The notes beneath the pieces are model-generated. The model did not search any database and was not told where the DNA came from. It worked only from the letters and a program-made list of their open reading frames with translations. A stretch of DNA of 64,000 nt, taken from positions 124,001 through 188,000 of the forward strand of contig NZ_JPRK01000002.1 of NCBI RefSeq assembly GCF_000832125.1. The letters are read 5' to 3'. The translations under genes were made by a program, and so were the position numbers. The DNA comes from Flavobacterium hibernum (lineage in GTDB: Bacteria; Bacteroidota; Bacteroidia; Flavobacteriales; Flavobacteriaceae). Each line of letters begins with the position of its first letter. Within the stretch, counting starts at the first letter, position 1. Positions 16,519 through 26,648 of this stretch are shown here, piece by piece.

Positions 16519-19500
16519 TTAAAATTGAACTTGAACTCCTAAAGAGTACGACTTAGCTAATGGATACGGATCTTCATTGTTGATTTGATCTGTGATAGTT
16601 CCTCTTTCAGAGAAAGTTTCAGGATCGATTCCAGGCCATTTTGTCCAAGTCACCAAATTTGTGCCCGTTAAAGTCAGTTTTGCTCTTTCTATACCAATTC
16701 TGTTCATTAGTTTTTGGTCGAAATTATAACTTAATTGGATGCTTTTTAGACGTAAATAAGACGTGTCATAAATGTATCTATCTGAAATTCTTCCATTAGA
16801 TGAAGGATCTGTATATACGGCTTTTGCATAACGAGCATTAGGATTTTCAGGTGTCCAGGTGTTTAGAGCGTATTCAGTATATTTATTTTCTCCCAGTGTG
16901 TTATATATACCTGTTGGAATTGCACTCCAAATTGATTTTGCTCCTACAGAGTATTGAAAGAATGCATTTAAACTAAAATTCTTGTAAGCGAAAGTATTTG
17001 ATATTCCGCCAAAAAAGTCCGGTTGAATATTTCCTATTATCGCTCTGTCATCAGCATTAATCTGACCATCACCGTTAACGTCTTCCATCATAAAATCACC
17101 CACAGTAGTTGAGGCTTTATCATAAATTCCTGATGGTGAAGCCGCATTCAAAGCATCAACTTCGTCTTGCGATTGGAAAATTTTGGCCACTTTATATCCC
17201 ATAATAGTACCTACAGGTTGACCTTCGATGTAATAATCTAATTGGTACGGATTGATACTTGCACCGTTTAATTTTTCGAGTTTGTTTCTGTTTAAAGACC
17301 AGTTAAAATTGGTCGACCAAACAAAATCCTGACTTCTAACGATATCGCCGCCTAAAGTGATTTCAATTCCTTTATTTGAAACATCCATGAAATTAGAGAA
17401 ATAAGAGTTAGGTCCTAGTTCAAATGGGATTGGTGTTTTTACTAAAGCACCGGTTGTTTTTCTATTGTAAATATCAAAACTTCCTTTTATGCGATTGTTG
17501 AAGAAACCGAAATCTAAACCTAAATTAACCTCTTTGGTAGTTTCCCATCCAATGTTTGGATTTGGGAAATTGTTTTCTGGAACAATAGCCGAACTTCCGT
17601 TATAGATGTTAGATGCTGTGTTTTGAAAAAACTGTAAGAAAGCAAAATCTGAAACATTAGTAGAACCCACTTTTCCAACACTCGCTCTAAGTTTTAAAAT
17701 GTTGATGTTGCTTACATCAGCTAAAAAACTTTCATTATTAATATTCCAACTTGCAGACAAAGACGGGAAGTACGCTCTTTTATTATCCGGACCAAATTTT
17801 GAAGAAGTATCGGTTCTAAAATTTACAGTAGCATTATACAAATCTTTGTAACCATAATTCAAACGAGAGAACAACGAATACAATCCTGTTTCTATACGGT
17901 TGCTGGCATATCCAATTACAGTTCGTGCTGATGTAGCATTGATTAAAACCTCGTCATCAGGAAAACCACTGTATAAATGATTTGAATTATTAAAGTTTGT
18001 TTTATCCCAGGCAGCTCCTGCTAATGCACCAAATTTATGCTCAGAAATTTTAAAATTGTAGTTAGCAGTCAAATTTGTTGTGATATTAGAAACTAAACCA
18101 TCTGTTTCATTTAAATAAGAATCATTAGGATAATATATAAAATCAGTTTCTGTAATTTTAGGAATAAACGAACTGTTTTTATTGTAAAAAACAGAAGCAT
18201 TTACGTCTGCTTTTAACTTTAAATCTTTTAATGGCTCTACTTCAATATAAGTATTCCCAATAAAATTATAAGCTTTGTTATTGGTTTTGTTGCTCAATCG
18301 CATTAACGGATTTGGCTCTAAAGTCATAAACCCGTATTGATAATCCGGCTGACCTAACAATTTGCCATTTTCATCTCTAACGGGTAAATCCGGACGAGCA
18401 CGAGCAATTGAAGTATTTATTGTAAACTGATTTAAAACATCGTTTTCTCCAGAGTTAACCTCTGTATGACCAACATTTACAGAGCTTCCCATTTTTACGT
18501 GATTTGTTATATCAGTATCAAAGGAAATCCCTAGATTATATTGTTTCATTTTATCATTTATAGTTAAACCTTCTTGGTCTATAAATGAAGTGCTAAAGTT
18601 ATAATCAGTTTTTTCGCTACCACCGCTCAAACTCAAATTAGCTTGATTTGTTACAGCCATACTTCTAAAAACTTCTTTGTTCCAATCTGTATTGGCATTT
18701 CCAAAATAATTATCGTTGATACCGCCATTGCTCACCTGAAAAGTATCGAAATCCAAATCTACTTTGGCAATATTTGCTAAATCGTAAGATAAAAAAGGAT
18801 CTAGTTGACCACTGTTCATTGCATCAACACTATTGTTAACCAATAAATTGTAAAAACTTTTATATTGATTTGAATTTAAAGCACCAACTTTCTTGATAGG
18901 CTGAGCAAATGTTGTAGCATAAGAGAAGTTTACTTTTGGAGCTTGATTTTTTTTGCCTCTTTTAGTTTTAATAATAATAACTCCGTTAGCTCCACGAGAA
19001 CCATAAATTGCAGTAGCTCCGGCATCTTTCAATACATCAAAACTTTCTATATCATTTGGATTCAATGTAGATAGGGGATTAGCGCCTTGCAAAGCATCAA
19101 TATTAAACGGCACACCATCAATTACAAATAAAGGCTGATTTAATCCGCCTCCTACAGAAGAGAATGGCGAAGTAATTCCTCTAATATTGATACGAACCGG
19201 CGCACCTGGACGACCTGTATTTTGTGATACTTGAACACCTGCAGCTAAACCACCCAATGCTCTGTCAAAACCTATCGTTCCTGTAGCTGCCTGTACAATA
19301 TCTTTGGCATCTATAGTAGATACGGCACCAGAGAATTCGTTACGTTTTTGCTTGCCATAACCAACAAGTACAACTTCTTCGAGTTCATTTAATTCTGGTG
19401 AAAGAACAATTTTAAAAGCGGTCTGACCATCAACTGCTACGCGTCTGGGTTCGAAACCCACATGAGATAAAATCAAAAATTTAGCATTGTAGTCAGAAAC

Positions 19501-20022
19501 AAATTTGAATCGTCCGTCAAAGTCTGTGGTTGTTTCATAATTTGTTCCTTCTATCATTACAGAAACACCTACTAACGGAAGTCCAGCTTTATCGGTAACA
19601 ATTCCTTCTAAGTGTTTTTGCTGAACGGCTACATTATTTTCTGTCTTTTTTTCGGGAGCATTTATTTTTTTTAGAATAATTTGATTACCCAAAATTTGAT
19701 ACGTAATGGTACTGTTGTTGAATAATTTTGACAAAACTGAGCTTAATTGTTCTTGCTTAACATTCAGAACAATTCTTTGGCTGATGTTTAATTCAGTTCG
19801 GTTATAGAAAAAATGAAAATCAGTTTGTTCTTCAATAAGCTGAAGAACATTAGTCAAAGCTACCCCTTTTACATTCATGGTAACTAAGTTTTTTTGTCCG
19901 TAACAGCTTGATGCATTGACCTGTAAAAGACTGGTAAATAAAAATAAGAAAGTTAATTTCATTTTTAAATTATGGGTATTGAAAATGTGCTTCAACGCAC
20001 TTTTGGTTCGTTGTTTTTTCAT
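16519..20022 (-). CDS. SusC/RagA TonB-dependent transporter with STN signalling domain
   Basis: A 1167-residue outer-membrane importer. After a signal sequence (hydrophobic core about 22-38, start MKKQRTK) comes a secretin/TonB short N-terminal domain (about 45-115; VTMNVKGVALTNVLQ), the hallmark of receptors that signal to a FecR anti-sigma factor. Next are a carboxypeptidase-like regulatory domain (LEGIVTDKAGLPLVGVSV), the SusC motif LEEVVLVGYGKQKR, a TonB plug (DVLKDAGATAIYGSRGANGV) and a 22-strand-type beta barrel ending SYSLGVQVQF. FecR lies 100 bp upstream on the same strand and SusD directly downstream. The STN domain is absent from the second SusC at 61439. Confidence 0.95.
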   Translation of the reverse strand: MKKQRTKSALKHIFNTHNLKMKLTFLFLFTSLLQVNASSCYGQKNLVTMNVKGVALTNVLQLIEEQTDFHFFYNRTELNISQRIVLNVKQEQLSSVLSKLFNNSTITYQILGNQIILKKINAPEKKTENNVAVQQKHLEGIVTDKAGLPLVGVSVMIEGTNYETTTDFDGRFKFVSDYNAKFLILSHVGFEPRRVAVDGQTAFKIVLSPELNELEEVVLVGYGKQKRNEFSGAVSTIDAKDIVQAATGTIGFDRALGGLAAGVQVSQNTGRPGAPVRINIRGITSPFSSVGGGLNQPLFVIDGVPFNIDALQGANPLSTLNPNDIESFDVLKDAGATAIYGSRGANGVIIIKTKRGKKNQAPKVNFSYATTFAQPIKKVGALNSNQYKSFYNLLVNNSVDAMNSGQLDPFLSYDLANIAKVDLDFDTFQVSNGGINDNYFGNANTDWNKEVFRSMAVTNQANLSLSGGSEKTDYNFSTSFIDQEGLTINDKMKQYNLGISFDTDITNHVKMGSSVNVGHTEVNSGENDVLNQFTINTSIARARPDLPVRDENGKLLGQPDYQYGFMTLEPNPLMRLSNKTNNKAYNFIGNTYIEVEPLKDLKLKADVNASVFYNKNSSFIPKITETDFIYYPNDSYLNETDGLVSNITTNLTANYNFKISEHKFGALAGAAWDKTNFNNSNHLYSGFPDDEVLINATSARTVIGYASNRIETGLYSLFSRLNYGYKDLYNATVNFRTDTSSKFGPDNKRAYFPSLSASWNINNESFLADVSNINILKLRASVGKVGSTNVSDFAFLQFFQNTASNIYNGSSAIVPENNFPNPNIGWETTKEVNLGLDFGFFNNRIKGSFDIYNRKTTGALVKTPIPFELGPNSYFSNFMDVSNKGIEITLGGDIVRSQDFVWSTNFNWSLNRNKLEKLNGASINPYQLDYYIEGQPVGTIMGYKVAKIFQSQDEVDALNAASPSGIYDKASTTVGDFMMEDVNGDGQINADDRAIIGNIQPDFFGGISNTFAYKNFSLNAFFQYSVGAKSIWSAIPTGIYNTLGENKYTEYALNTWTPENPNARYAKAVYTDPSSNGRISDRYIYDTSYLRLKSIQLSYNFDQKLMNRIGIERAKLTLTGTNLVTWTKWPGIDPETFSERGTITDQINNEDPYPLAKSYSLGVQVQF

Positions 20023-20122
20023 AAGTTTACACTTGGTTTAATTTTTTAGTTTTAGATTAAATCAGCATTTTAAATTGACGAGGAGGGTGTTGACTCACCT
20101 TCCTTTTTTTTTGGTTTGGTTA

Positions 20123-21295
20123 CTACATTTTTTTTGGTTTGGTTATGGTTATTACTCTATTGTTTATGGTATAATTAAAAGCTTTATAAGTTTGAAAAGT
20201 TTTTAAAACTTGGTCAATATTTTCGTTTTTAAAAGTGGCAGTGATAACAATGCTATTCAACTCTTCGTAATTGTTTATAATCTGAACATTGTATTTTCGC
20301 TCTAGTTTATTGGTAATAACAGCAAAAGAATCATCTATAAACATAAGCTCTCCAGAAACCCAGGCAATATATTTTCGAACGTCTACCGGTTCTAACTTTA
20401 ATTGTTTACCTTCAAAATAAGCGCGTTCAGATGGTTTTAAGATTACTTCTTCATTATTTAAGTGATCAGATGCAGCTACTTTTCCTTCGACTAAAACGGT
20501 ATATGTCTTGGCATCTTTTTTATAAGAAGTCACATTAAATTTAGTTCCCAAAACTTTTACATTCATATCATTTGAACTTACAAGGAATGGGTGTTTTGGA
20601 TCTTTTGTTACAGCAAAATAAGCTTCACCATCCAGATATACTTGACGGTTTTCTCCTTTAATAAATTGTACAGGGAATTTTAAAGATGTTCCAGAGTTTA
20701 ATTGGATACTGGTGCCATCAGATAAAATCAATTCAAATCGTTTTCCGTTGGGTACACTAATCATATTATACACTAGCTTATCTAAATTTTGGTTTCCAGT
20801 ATAAACGATTTTATTTTTGTTCTGATTCCCAATTGTTTTACCCTGAATATTTTTTATTATTTGAGTATTTACAGGATTGATAACTTGTATATTTCCATTT
20901 TCTAATTGTAATGTAATTGATTCTTCTTTTACAGTTAATGGAGTGTCTTTAGTTGTAAAAACATCTTTAGTTTTAAACATATAAAAAGCACTTAAAAACA
21001 CTATTAAAATTGCAGCGTATTTAAAATAGGAGCGAATGCTAGATTTAGAAAAAACATTCTCTTTCTGTTTGATTTTTTCCTGCTTGATTTTTTGTAAAAA
21101 TTGTTTTTTTGCAGCATCAGTATTAACACTTTTCATGCTATAATTAACCGTATAGTTGGTTTTAATCAAGTTATTGAACACCTTTTGATTATTTACATCT
21201 TCTTCAAGCCAGTCTGAAATAGCATTTATATCTTCTTCAGAAGCTTGATTATTTATAAATTTTAGGATTAATATTTCAATTTTTAATTTTGCCAT
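20123..21295 (-). CDS. FecR-type anti-sigma factor
   Basis: A 390-residue inner-membrane protein relaying ligand binding by the STN-SusC to the ECF sigma factor. The cytosolic N-terminus (about 1-85) holds the sigma-binding helices. A single transmembrane helix lies near 90-107 (YAAILIVFLSAFYMF). The periplasmic FecR domain follows (SVPNGKRFELILSDGTSIQLNSG, shortened here to its core VPNGKRFEL...LSDGT). A DUF4974 C-terminal domain contains LERKYNVQI. It precedes the SusC gene on the same strand and faces away from the sigma gene, with a 108-bp shared promoter region. Confidence 0.92.
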   Translation of the reverse strand: MAKLKIEILILKFINNQASEEDINAISDWLEEDVNNQKVFNNLIKTNYTVNYSMKSVNTDAAKKQFLQKIKQEKIKQKENVFSKSSIRSYFKYAAILIVFLSAFYMFKTKDVFTTKDTPLTVKEESITLQLENGNIQVINPVNTQIIKNIQGKTIGNQNKNKIVYTGNQNLDKLVYNMISVPNGKRFELILSDGTSIQLNSGTSLKFPVQFIKGENRQVYLDGEAYFAVTKDPKHPFLVSSNDMNVKVLGTKFNVTSYKKDAKTYTVLVEGKVAASDHLNNEEVILKPSERAYFEGKQLKLEPVDVRKYIAWVSGELMFIDDSFAVITNKLERKYNVQIINNYEELNSIVITATFKNENIDQVLKTFQTYKAFNYTINNRVITITKPKKM

Positions 21296-21403
21296 TTTTG
21301 ATTATTTAGCCTATGACGAACCAAAACAACAATACCCTACCATTTTGAGAATATTTTTTTATTATTAGTATTATTTTAATTAATATTACTTTAATTTGCT
21401 TTT

Positions 21404-21985
21404 ATGAAAAGCGATCTTTTTAGCGATAATACCATTTTACTCGAATCTCTAAAAGAAGGTGATGAACAAGCATATACCTATCTAATGGACGCTTATTACC
21501 ACCAATTATGCTTGTATGCCGATGGTTTAATTCGAAACATTTTTGCCGCCGAAGATATCGTTCAAAATGTATTTGTGAGATTGTGGGTACAACGTGACAA
21601 GCTAAAAATTGATCAATCTTTCAAAAGCTTTTTATACAAGTCAGTATACAACGAATTTATAGACCAGTATCGAAAAAATCAATTGCTTTCAACAGTTGAG
21701 AAAACATATTTCGAAACCTTAAATACATTTGTTATGGATGACAATTCCGAGACCTTTGAACAAATGCTTTTGGTGATAAATAAAGAAATTGAAAAACTTC
21801 CGCCAAAGTGTAAAGAAGTTTTTACTTTAAGTAAAAAAGAAGGATTGACAAATAAGGAAATTGCAGAATATTTGAAGATTTCTGTAAAAGCAGTTGAAGC
21901 ACAAATTACCAAAGCATTTTCATTGTTAAGTAATTCTTTGGATGAAAAGAGCAGAGCATTCTTTTTTCTGTTATTTGGTAATTGA
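21404..21985 (+). CDS. ECF RNA polymerase sigma factor
   Basis: A 193-residue sigma-70 family factor of the Bacteroidota SusC-associated type. Region 2 is at about 20-90 (FAAEDIVQNVFVRLW, for -10 recognition and core binding). Region 4 is at about 135-185 (LPPKCKEVF, then GLTNKEIAEYLKISVKAVE, the helix-turn-helix for -35 recognition). It should activate the SusCD operon when FecR releases it. It is transcribed divergently from FecR, whereas the more common order places the sigma gene directly upstream on the same strand. A long AT-rich leader separates the two starts. Confidence 0.93.
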   Translation: MKSDLFSDNTILLESLKEGDEQAYTYLMDAYYHQLCLYADGLIRNIFAAEDIVQNVFVRLWVQRDKLKIDQSFKSFLYKSVYNEFIDQYRKNQLLSTVEKTYFETLNTFVMDDNSETFEQMLLVINKEIEKLPPKCKEVFTLSKKEGLTNKEIAEYLKISVKAVEAQITKAFSLLSNSLDEKSRAFFFLLFGN

Positions 21986-22169
21986 AAATCTCTAAAATTA
22001 TTTAAAAACAAAGAAATCTGGAACGGAAATTTTAAATAAAACCGTTGCAACAGATCCTTATAATTAAACATTTCGTTGTTCGGAATTTGAGGATAGTATT
22101 ACTGAATTTGGGGATGCATATTATTTTGAGGGTACTCTTAACTTTGAGTGAATCTAAATAAAATAAGTT

Positions 22170-24110
22170 ATGAGTTCTACTACTTCAAAATTCGACAAGT
22201 TACTTAATGGGTCAAAAGAATACGGAAAGGTAAATCACCAACCAGATTCCAGTAAGGAAGTTCAATTAAATACTCCCGAAAAAACAATGCCTTTTTCAGA
22301 TCAAATTGGCAATTACCAACGAAACATCGGAATTCCTCCAAAATCGTATAAAGACAGTAAAATTTACATCGTAGGAAGCGGTATTGCAGGAATGGCTGCT
22401 GCCTATTATTTTATTCGTGACGGTCAGATTCCTGGCGAGAATATTATTTTTCTAGATCAGTTACATGTCGACGGCGGATCACTCGATGGTGCAGGTAATG
22501 CTGAAGAGGGTTACATAATACGAGGCGGACGTGAGATGGATATGACGTATGAAAATCTTTGGGATATCTTTCAGGATATTCCGGCCTTAGAACTTCCGGC
22601 ACCTTACAGCGTACTCGACGAATATCGTTTAGTAAACGATAATGATCCTAATTATTCTAAAGCACGACTTATTTTCAATCAAGGACAGATAAAAGATTTT
22701 AGCAAATTTGGATTAGAAAAAAAAGACCAACTCGCTATTATAAAGTTGCTATTAAAGAAGAAAGAAGATTTAGATGATATTACAATTGAAGATTATTTTA
22801 GTTCTTCTTTCCTAAATAGTAATTTCTGGTTTTTCTGGCGTACTATGTTTGCTTTTGAGAACTGGCATAGTTTATTAGAATGTAAATTATACATGCACCG
22901 TTTCTTGCACGCCATAGATGGTATGAAAGACCTTTCGTGTTTGGTGTTTCCTAAATACAACCAGTATGATACATTTGTTACGCCTCTTAGAAAATTTCTT
23001 CAAAGCAAAGGTGTACAAATTGAATTAAACACGCTTGTAAAGGATTTAGTGCTTCACAGTAATACTGATGGAAAAATAGTAGAATCGATTTTAATCAATC
23101 GAGATGGTAAAGATGATAAAATAGCGGTAGGCAAGGACAATTATGTAATTGCAACGACTGGCTCGATGACAGAAGATACTATTTACGGAGACAATATAAC
23201 TGCTCCGGCAATCGATTTGAATAGTAGTCCAAGCGGAGAAAGTGCTGGTTGGAAACTATGGAAAAATCTGGCAGCCAAATCACCAGTTTTTGGAAAACCT
23301 GAAAAATTTTGTGGTAATATTTCAAAATCATCCTGGGAGTCCGCAACGCTTACTTGTAGACCTTCGGCTTTTGTAGAAAAAGTAAAAGAGTTGTGTGTAA
23401 ATGATCCGTACTCTGGTAAAACAGCCACTGGAGGAATTGTTACTATTAGCGATTCAAATTGGTTAATGAGTTTTACTTGTAACAGACAACCCCATTTTCC
23501 GGAGCAGCCAGATGATATTTTGGTTATTTGGGTCTATGCTCTTTTTATGGATAAGGAAGGTGATTATGTTAAAAAGACAATGCCACAATGTACAGGAAAT
23601 GAGATTTTGGCCGAATTAGCGCATCATTTAGGTATTATTGATCAGTTAGATAATATTATCGAAAATACAATTGTTCGCAGTTCGTTTATGCCTTATATCA
23701 CATCTATGTTTATGCCAAGAGCAAAAGGCGATCGTCCGCAAGTTGTTCCAGAGGGTTGTTTAAACTTAGGTTTAGTAGGACAGTTTGTAGAAACAAATAA
23801 TGATATCGTATTTACAATGGAAAGTTCTGTTCGTACAGCCAGAATAGCGGTTTATGAGCTGCTAAATTTAAACAAACAAGTACCAGATATTAATCCTTTG
23901 CAGTATGATATTCGTCATTTACTTAAAGCTGCACAATCTTTAAATGATTATGAGCCTTTTGTAGGTCAGGGACTTTTACGAAAATTCTTGAAAGGAACAT
24001 ATTACGAGCATATTTTAGTTGAAAATAATGATAATCCGCAAGAGCACGAGTCGTTCTTTACAGAACAGCTAAATAAAGTGAAACAGTGGGTAGGCGGAAT
24101 TATAGACTAA
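22170..24110 (+). CDS. ohyA: Oleate hydratase (FAD-dependent, MCRA family)
   Basis: Hydrates the cis-9 double bond of oleate and similar fatty acids to 10-hydroxy products (EC 4.2.1.53), using FAD structurally. The N-terminal Rossmann motif is [14 protein letters not shown] with G69, G71 and G74. The [14 protein letters not shown] segment contains the conserved catalytic acidic region of the family. At 646 residues it equals the well-studied Elizabethkingia enzyme in length. There is no signal peptide; it probably acts at the inner membrane face. It is monocistronic, with a strong terminator downstream. The role is usually detoxification of host or environmental unsaturated fatty acids. An AraC regulator follows. 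Confidence 0.96.
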   Translation: MSSTTSKFDKLLNGSKEYGKVNHQPDSSKEVQLNTPEKTMPFSDQIGNYQRNIGIPPKSYKDSKIYIVGSGIAGMAAAYYFIRDGQIPGENIIFLDQLHVDGGSLDGAGNAEEGYIIRGGREMDMTYENLWDIFQDIPALELPAPYSVLDEYRLVNDNDPNYSKARLIFNQGQIKDFSKFGLEKKDQLAIIKLLLKKKEDLDDITIEDYFSSSFLNSNFWFFWRTMFAFENWHSLLECKLYMHRFLHAIDGMKDLSCLVFPKYNQYDTFVTPLRKFLQSKGVQIELNTLVKDLVLHSNTDGKIVESILINRDGKDDKIAVGKDNYVIATTGSMTEDTIYGDNITAPAIDLNSSPSGESAGWKLWKNLAAKSPVFGKPEKFCGNISKSSWESATLTCRPSAFVEKVKELCVNDPYSGKTATGGIVTISDSNWLMSFTCNRQPHFPEQPDDILVIWVYALFMDKEGDYVKKTMPQCTGNEILAELAHHLGIIDQLDNIIENTIVRSSFMPYITSMFMPRAKGDRPQVVPEGCLNLGLVGQFVETNNDIVFTMESSVRTARIAVYELLNLNKQVPDINPLQYDIRHLLKAAQSLNDYEPFVGQGLLRKFLKGTYYEHILVENNDNPQEHESFFTEQLNKVKQWVGGIID

Positions 24111-24165
24111 CGATTGTAAAATTGAATATTTAGATTCATTATTTTAGATAATAATAATCTTGAAG

Positions 24166-24202
24166 TAGCGCTAAGTTTTTTTTGACTTAGCGCTATTTTT
24201 TT
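24166..24202 (+). terminator. Rho-independent terminator of ohyA
   Basis: Perfect 11-bp arms TAGCGCTAAGT and ACTTAGCGCTA (24166-24176, 24185-24195) are followed by a T-run. Together with the 247-bp gap before the next gene this isolates ohyA as its own unit. Confidence 0.85.
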
Positions 24203-24357
24203 GCTTTTATTCTACTTTGATAGAAATTGTTTTATAAGAATCGTTAAATGAATTTATTGTAAAATCTCTATAGTTTGTAGGTATTTATGCCGAAAAAAAG
24301 TGTATTTTTATGATCAATTACTTTCCAAAACAATTTAAATTTTAGCGGTATTTAGGC

Positions 24358-25239
24358 ATGATGGAACAACATTACGATAAAATAAGTGATACATTGGCCT
24401 ATTTTGGGATTGACTATAGTTTACCATATTATGTTTCGACTGGTAAAAAAAGGTTAGATTTTCCACAGAAACCTTTTCGGATGGATTATTATTCGCTCTG
24501 TATTTGTATGAGTGGCGACATGGTTATTGCTATTGATGGCCAACAGCATTACATTAAACAATTTGGTGTACTACTTGCAAGACCGGCTACAATAATCGCT
24601 TTTCAAGATAATAGCGAAGATTTTAAAATGAAACTGCTTTTTTTTGAAAAAGAGTTTCTGCTCAAAAATATCTCCGATCCTTTTATAATCGAAAGGCTAA
24701 CATTTTTTAAAGACCGATCCTACGAATTGATTCATTTAAAGGAGAATGAGGTTGCTAAGTTGATTAAACTTATGGAATATCTGGATAGTAAAATCCATGC
24801 AGATTTGAAATTTAGAGATGAAATTGTTAGAACGATTATCTTTAATTTGTTATTAGAAACAGCTGAGTTTTTATCAGCAAAAGAAGTTACCTGCGATTTA
24901 GTTTCGGAAAATCCCAAAGACACCTATTTTCAATTTCTTAATTTGGTTATGGATAATATTACACAGCACAAAGCAGTACGATATTATGCTCAAAAGCTCC
25001 ATGTTTCAAACAAGTATCTTATAGAAATTGTAAAAAAAGCAGTTGGCAAAACACCGCATGAAATCATTGATGCTCATTTGCTAAAAGAAGCAGTTGTTTT
25101 ATTAGGAAACCCGGCAGTCAATATTACCGACATTGCGTATCGTTTGCGCTTTAATTCGGTTTCGGCATTTGGTCGTTTCTTTAAAAAACACGCATCTATA
25201 TCTCCTACAGATTATCGCCGATTACAAAAACTATCTTAG
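24358..25239 (+). CDS. AraC family transcriptional regulator
   Basis: A 293-residue regulator with an N-terminal cupin-like sensing domain (about 30-150) and a C-terminal double helix-turn-helix (about 195-290: YYAQKLHVSNKYLIEIVKKAVGKTPHEII, given in parts, and the second HTH around ITDIAYRLRFNSVSAFGRFFKK). The helix SAFGRFFKKHASISPTDYR is the AraC signature. The ligand is unknown. It sits between ohyA and the alcohol dehydrogenase locus, convergent with the latter, so it may control ohyA, the dehydrogenase or distant genes; the sequence does not decide. Confidence 0.9.
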   Translation: MMEQHYDKISDTLAYFGIDYSLPYYVSTGKKRLDFPQKPFRMDYYSLCICMSGDMVIAIDGQQHYIKQFGVLLARPATIIAFQDNSEDFKMKLLFFEKEFLLKNISDPFIIERLTFFKDRSYELIHLKENEVAKLIKLMEYLDSKIHADLKFRDEIVRTIIFNLLLETAEFLSAKEVTCDLVSENPKDTYFQFLNLVMDNITQHKAVRYYAQKLHVSNKYLIEIVKKAVGKTPHEIIDAHLLKEAVVLLGNPAVNITDIAYRLRFNSVSAFGRFFKKHASISPTDYRRLQKLS

Positions 25240-25363
25240 TTAATTTATATCGTGTTGAATTATTTCATAATTGATGCCTCATAATTCATCTAATTCAAAA
25301 CCTACCTCAGTATTTTACAAAACCGTCGCAGCTTTTGTAGTAAAGAGATATCCCTTCAATAAA

Positions 25364-25389
25364 AAACCGCCTCATTATTGAGGCGGTTT
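25364..25389. terminator. Terminator between AraC and alcohol dehydrogenase genes
   Basis: Perfect 11-bp arms AAACCGCCTCA and TGAGGCGGTTT with a 4-base loop. On the minus strand the stem is followed by a U-run (the A-run at 25361 on plus), so it mainly serves the alcohol dehydrogenase gene. Confidence 0.85.
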
Positions 25390-25413
25390 ATAACGAATAT
25401 AATTATGTATAGA

Positions 25414-26580
25414 TTAGCTTAAAACTTCATTTTCGCTGTATACAAAACCAAGATAACAAGCATTGTAGATATTTTTTAAATCTTCTAAGCTTGGTACTCG
25501 CGGATTAAAACCTGTACATGGATCTATTAAAGCGTTACCGGCAATATAATCAAGGTTTTTATCCCAGTCTTCTTGAGAAATTCCGAATTCTTTTAGAGAA
25601 GAAATGTTGTTTACACTTTTTCTAAGACCTTCAATTGACTGCGCAAGATCTTCGGCAGTTTCTCCACCAATTACTTTAGCAAGGGCTGGATATTTATTAG
25701 TAGCGCTTGCATTATAACGAATAACGTTTGGAAGGAAAATAGCATTTGCAGATCCGTGTGGGATACCGTATAAAGCTCCAACCTGATGTGAAAGTGAGTG
25801 AACAATTCCAAGCCATGCATTATTAAAAGCTAAACCTCCCATAAAAGAAGCATCATGCATATTTTGGCGCGCCGCAATATTTGAAGGATTTTTTACAGCT
25901 TCTTCCAAATTATCAAAAACAATCTCCAAACCACCTTTAGCCAATACATCGGCAAAATTATCATCGATGTTAGAAACGTAAGCCTCAACACAATGCGTTA
26001 AAGCATCAAGTCCGGTGTTTGATGTTACGTGAGCAGGCATTGATGCACAAATTTCACCGTCAATAATAGCAACATCCGGTGTTAATTCATATGATACAAT
26101 TGGGTATTTAACTCCTTTTTCGCGATCAGTAATTACGGCAAGACCTGTAGTTTCAGTACCAGTTCCGCTAGTAGATGGAATTGCTATAAATTTAGCTTTA
26201 TTTCTAAGTGTTGGTACACTGAAAGGTTTGATAAGAGAATCAAAATCTGTTTCCGGATGTTCATAAAAAATCCACATCGTTTTGGCAGCATCAATTGCAG
26301 AACATCCTCCCAGACCAACAATCCAGTCAGGCTGAAATTCGCACATTGCTTCTGCACCTTTAAAACTTGTTGCTGATGACGGATCTTCTTCAACACCATC
26401 AAAAATAACCGTTTCGATGCCTGCTTCGTTCAAATATGCGACCGCTTTATCAAGCGTACCGCTTTTTTTCATAGAACTTCCTCCAGTTACGACAAAAGCT
26501 TTTTTACCTTTAATATTCTTTAACTCCTCAAGGCTTCCAGGACCGTGGAAAACCTCTGCTGCAACAAATAATTTGCTCAT
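25414..26580 (-). CDS. Iron-containing (group III) alcohol dehydrogenase
   Basis: A 388-residue NAD(P)-dependent oxidoreductase interconverting an alcohol and its aldehyde. The nucleotide site includes VTGGSSMKKSG and GLGGCSAIDAAK. The four metal ligands are at the positions expected for FucO/AdhB-type enzymes: D192 and H196 (GLDALTHCVEAY), H261 (VHSLSHQ) and H275 (IPHGSAN). No membrane or signal sequence, so it is cytosolic. The substrate cannot be assigned. An AraC regulator lies 68 bp upstream on the same strand, either co-transcribed with it or regulating it. Confidence 0.93.
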   Translation of the reverse strand: MSKLFVAAEVFHGPGSLEELKNIKGKKAFVVTGGSSMKKSGTLDKAVAYLNEAGIETVIFDGVEEDPSSATSFKGAEAMCEFQPDWIVGLGGCSAIDAAKTMWIFYEHPETDFDSLIKPFSVPTLRNKAKFIAIPSTSGTGTETTGLAVITDREKGVKYPIVSYELTPDVAIIDGEICASMPAHVTSNTGLDALTHCVEAYVSNIDDNFADVLAKGGLEIVFDNLEEAVKNPSNIAARQNMHDASFMGGLAFNNAWLGIVHSLSHQVGALYGIPHGSANAIFLPNVIRYNASATNKYPALAKVIGGETAEDLAQSIEGLRKSVNNISSLKEFGISQEDWDKNLDYIAGNALIDPCTGFNPRVPSLEDLKNIYNACYLGFVYSENEVLS

Positions 26581-26648
26581 CTTTAATAGTATTAATTATT
26601 ACTGCAAATGTAGATGAGCACAAAGGGTGAGATGTTATAAATACAATA

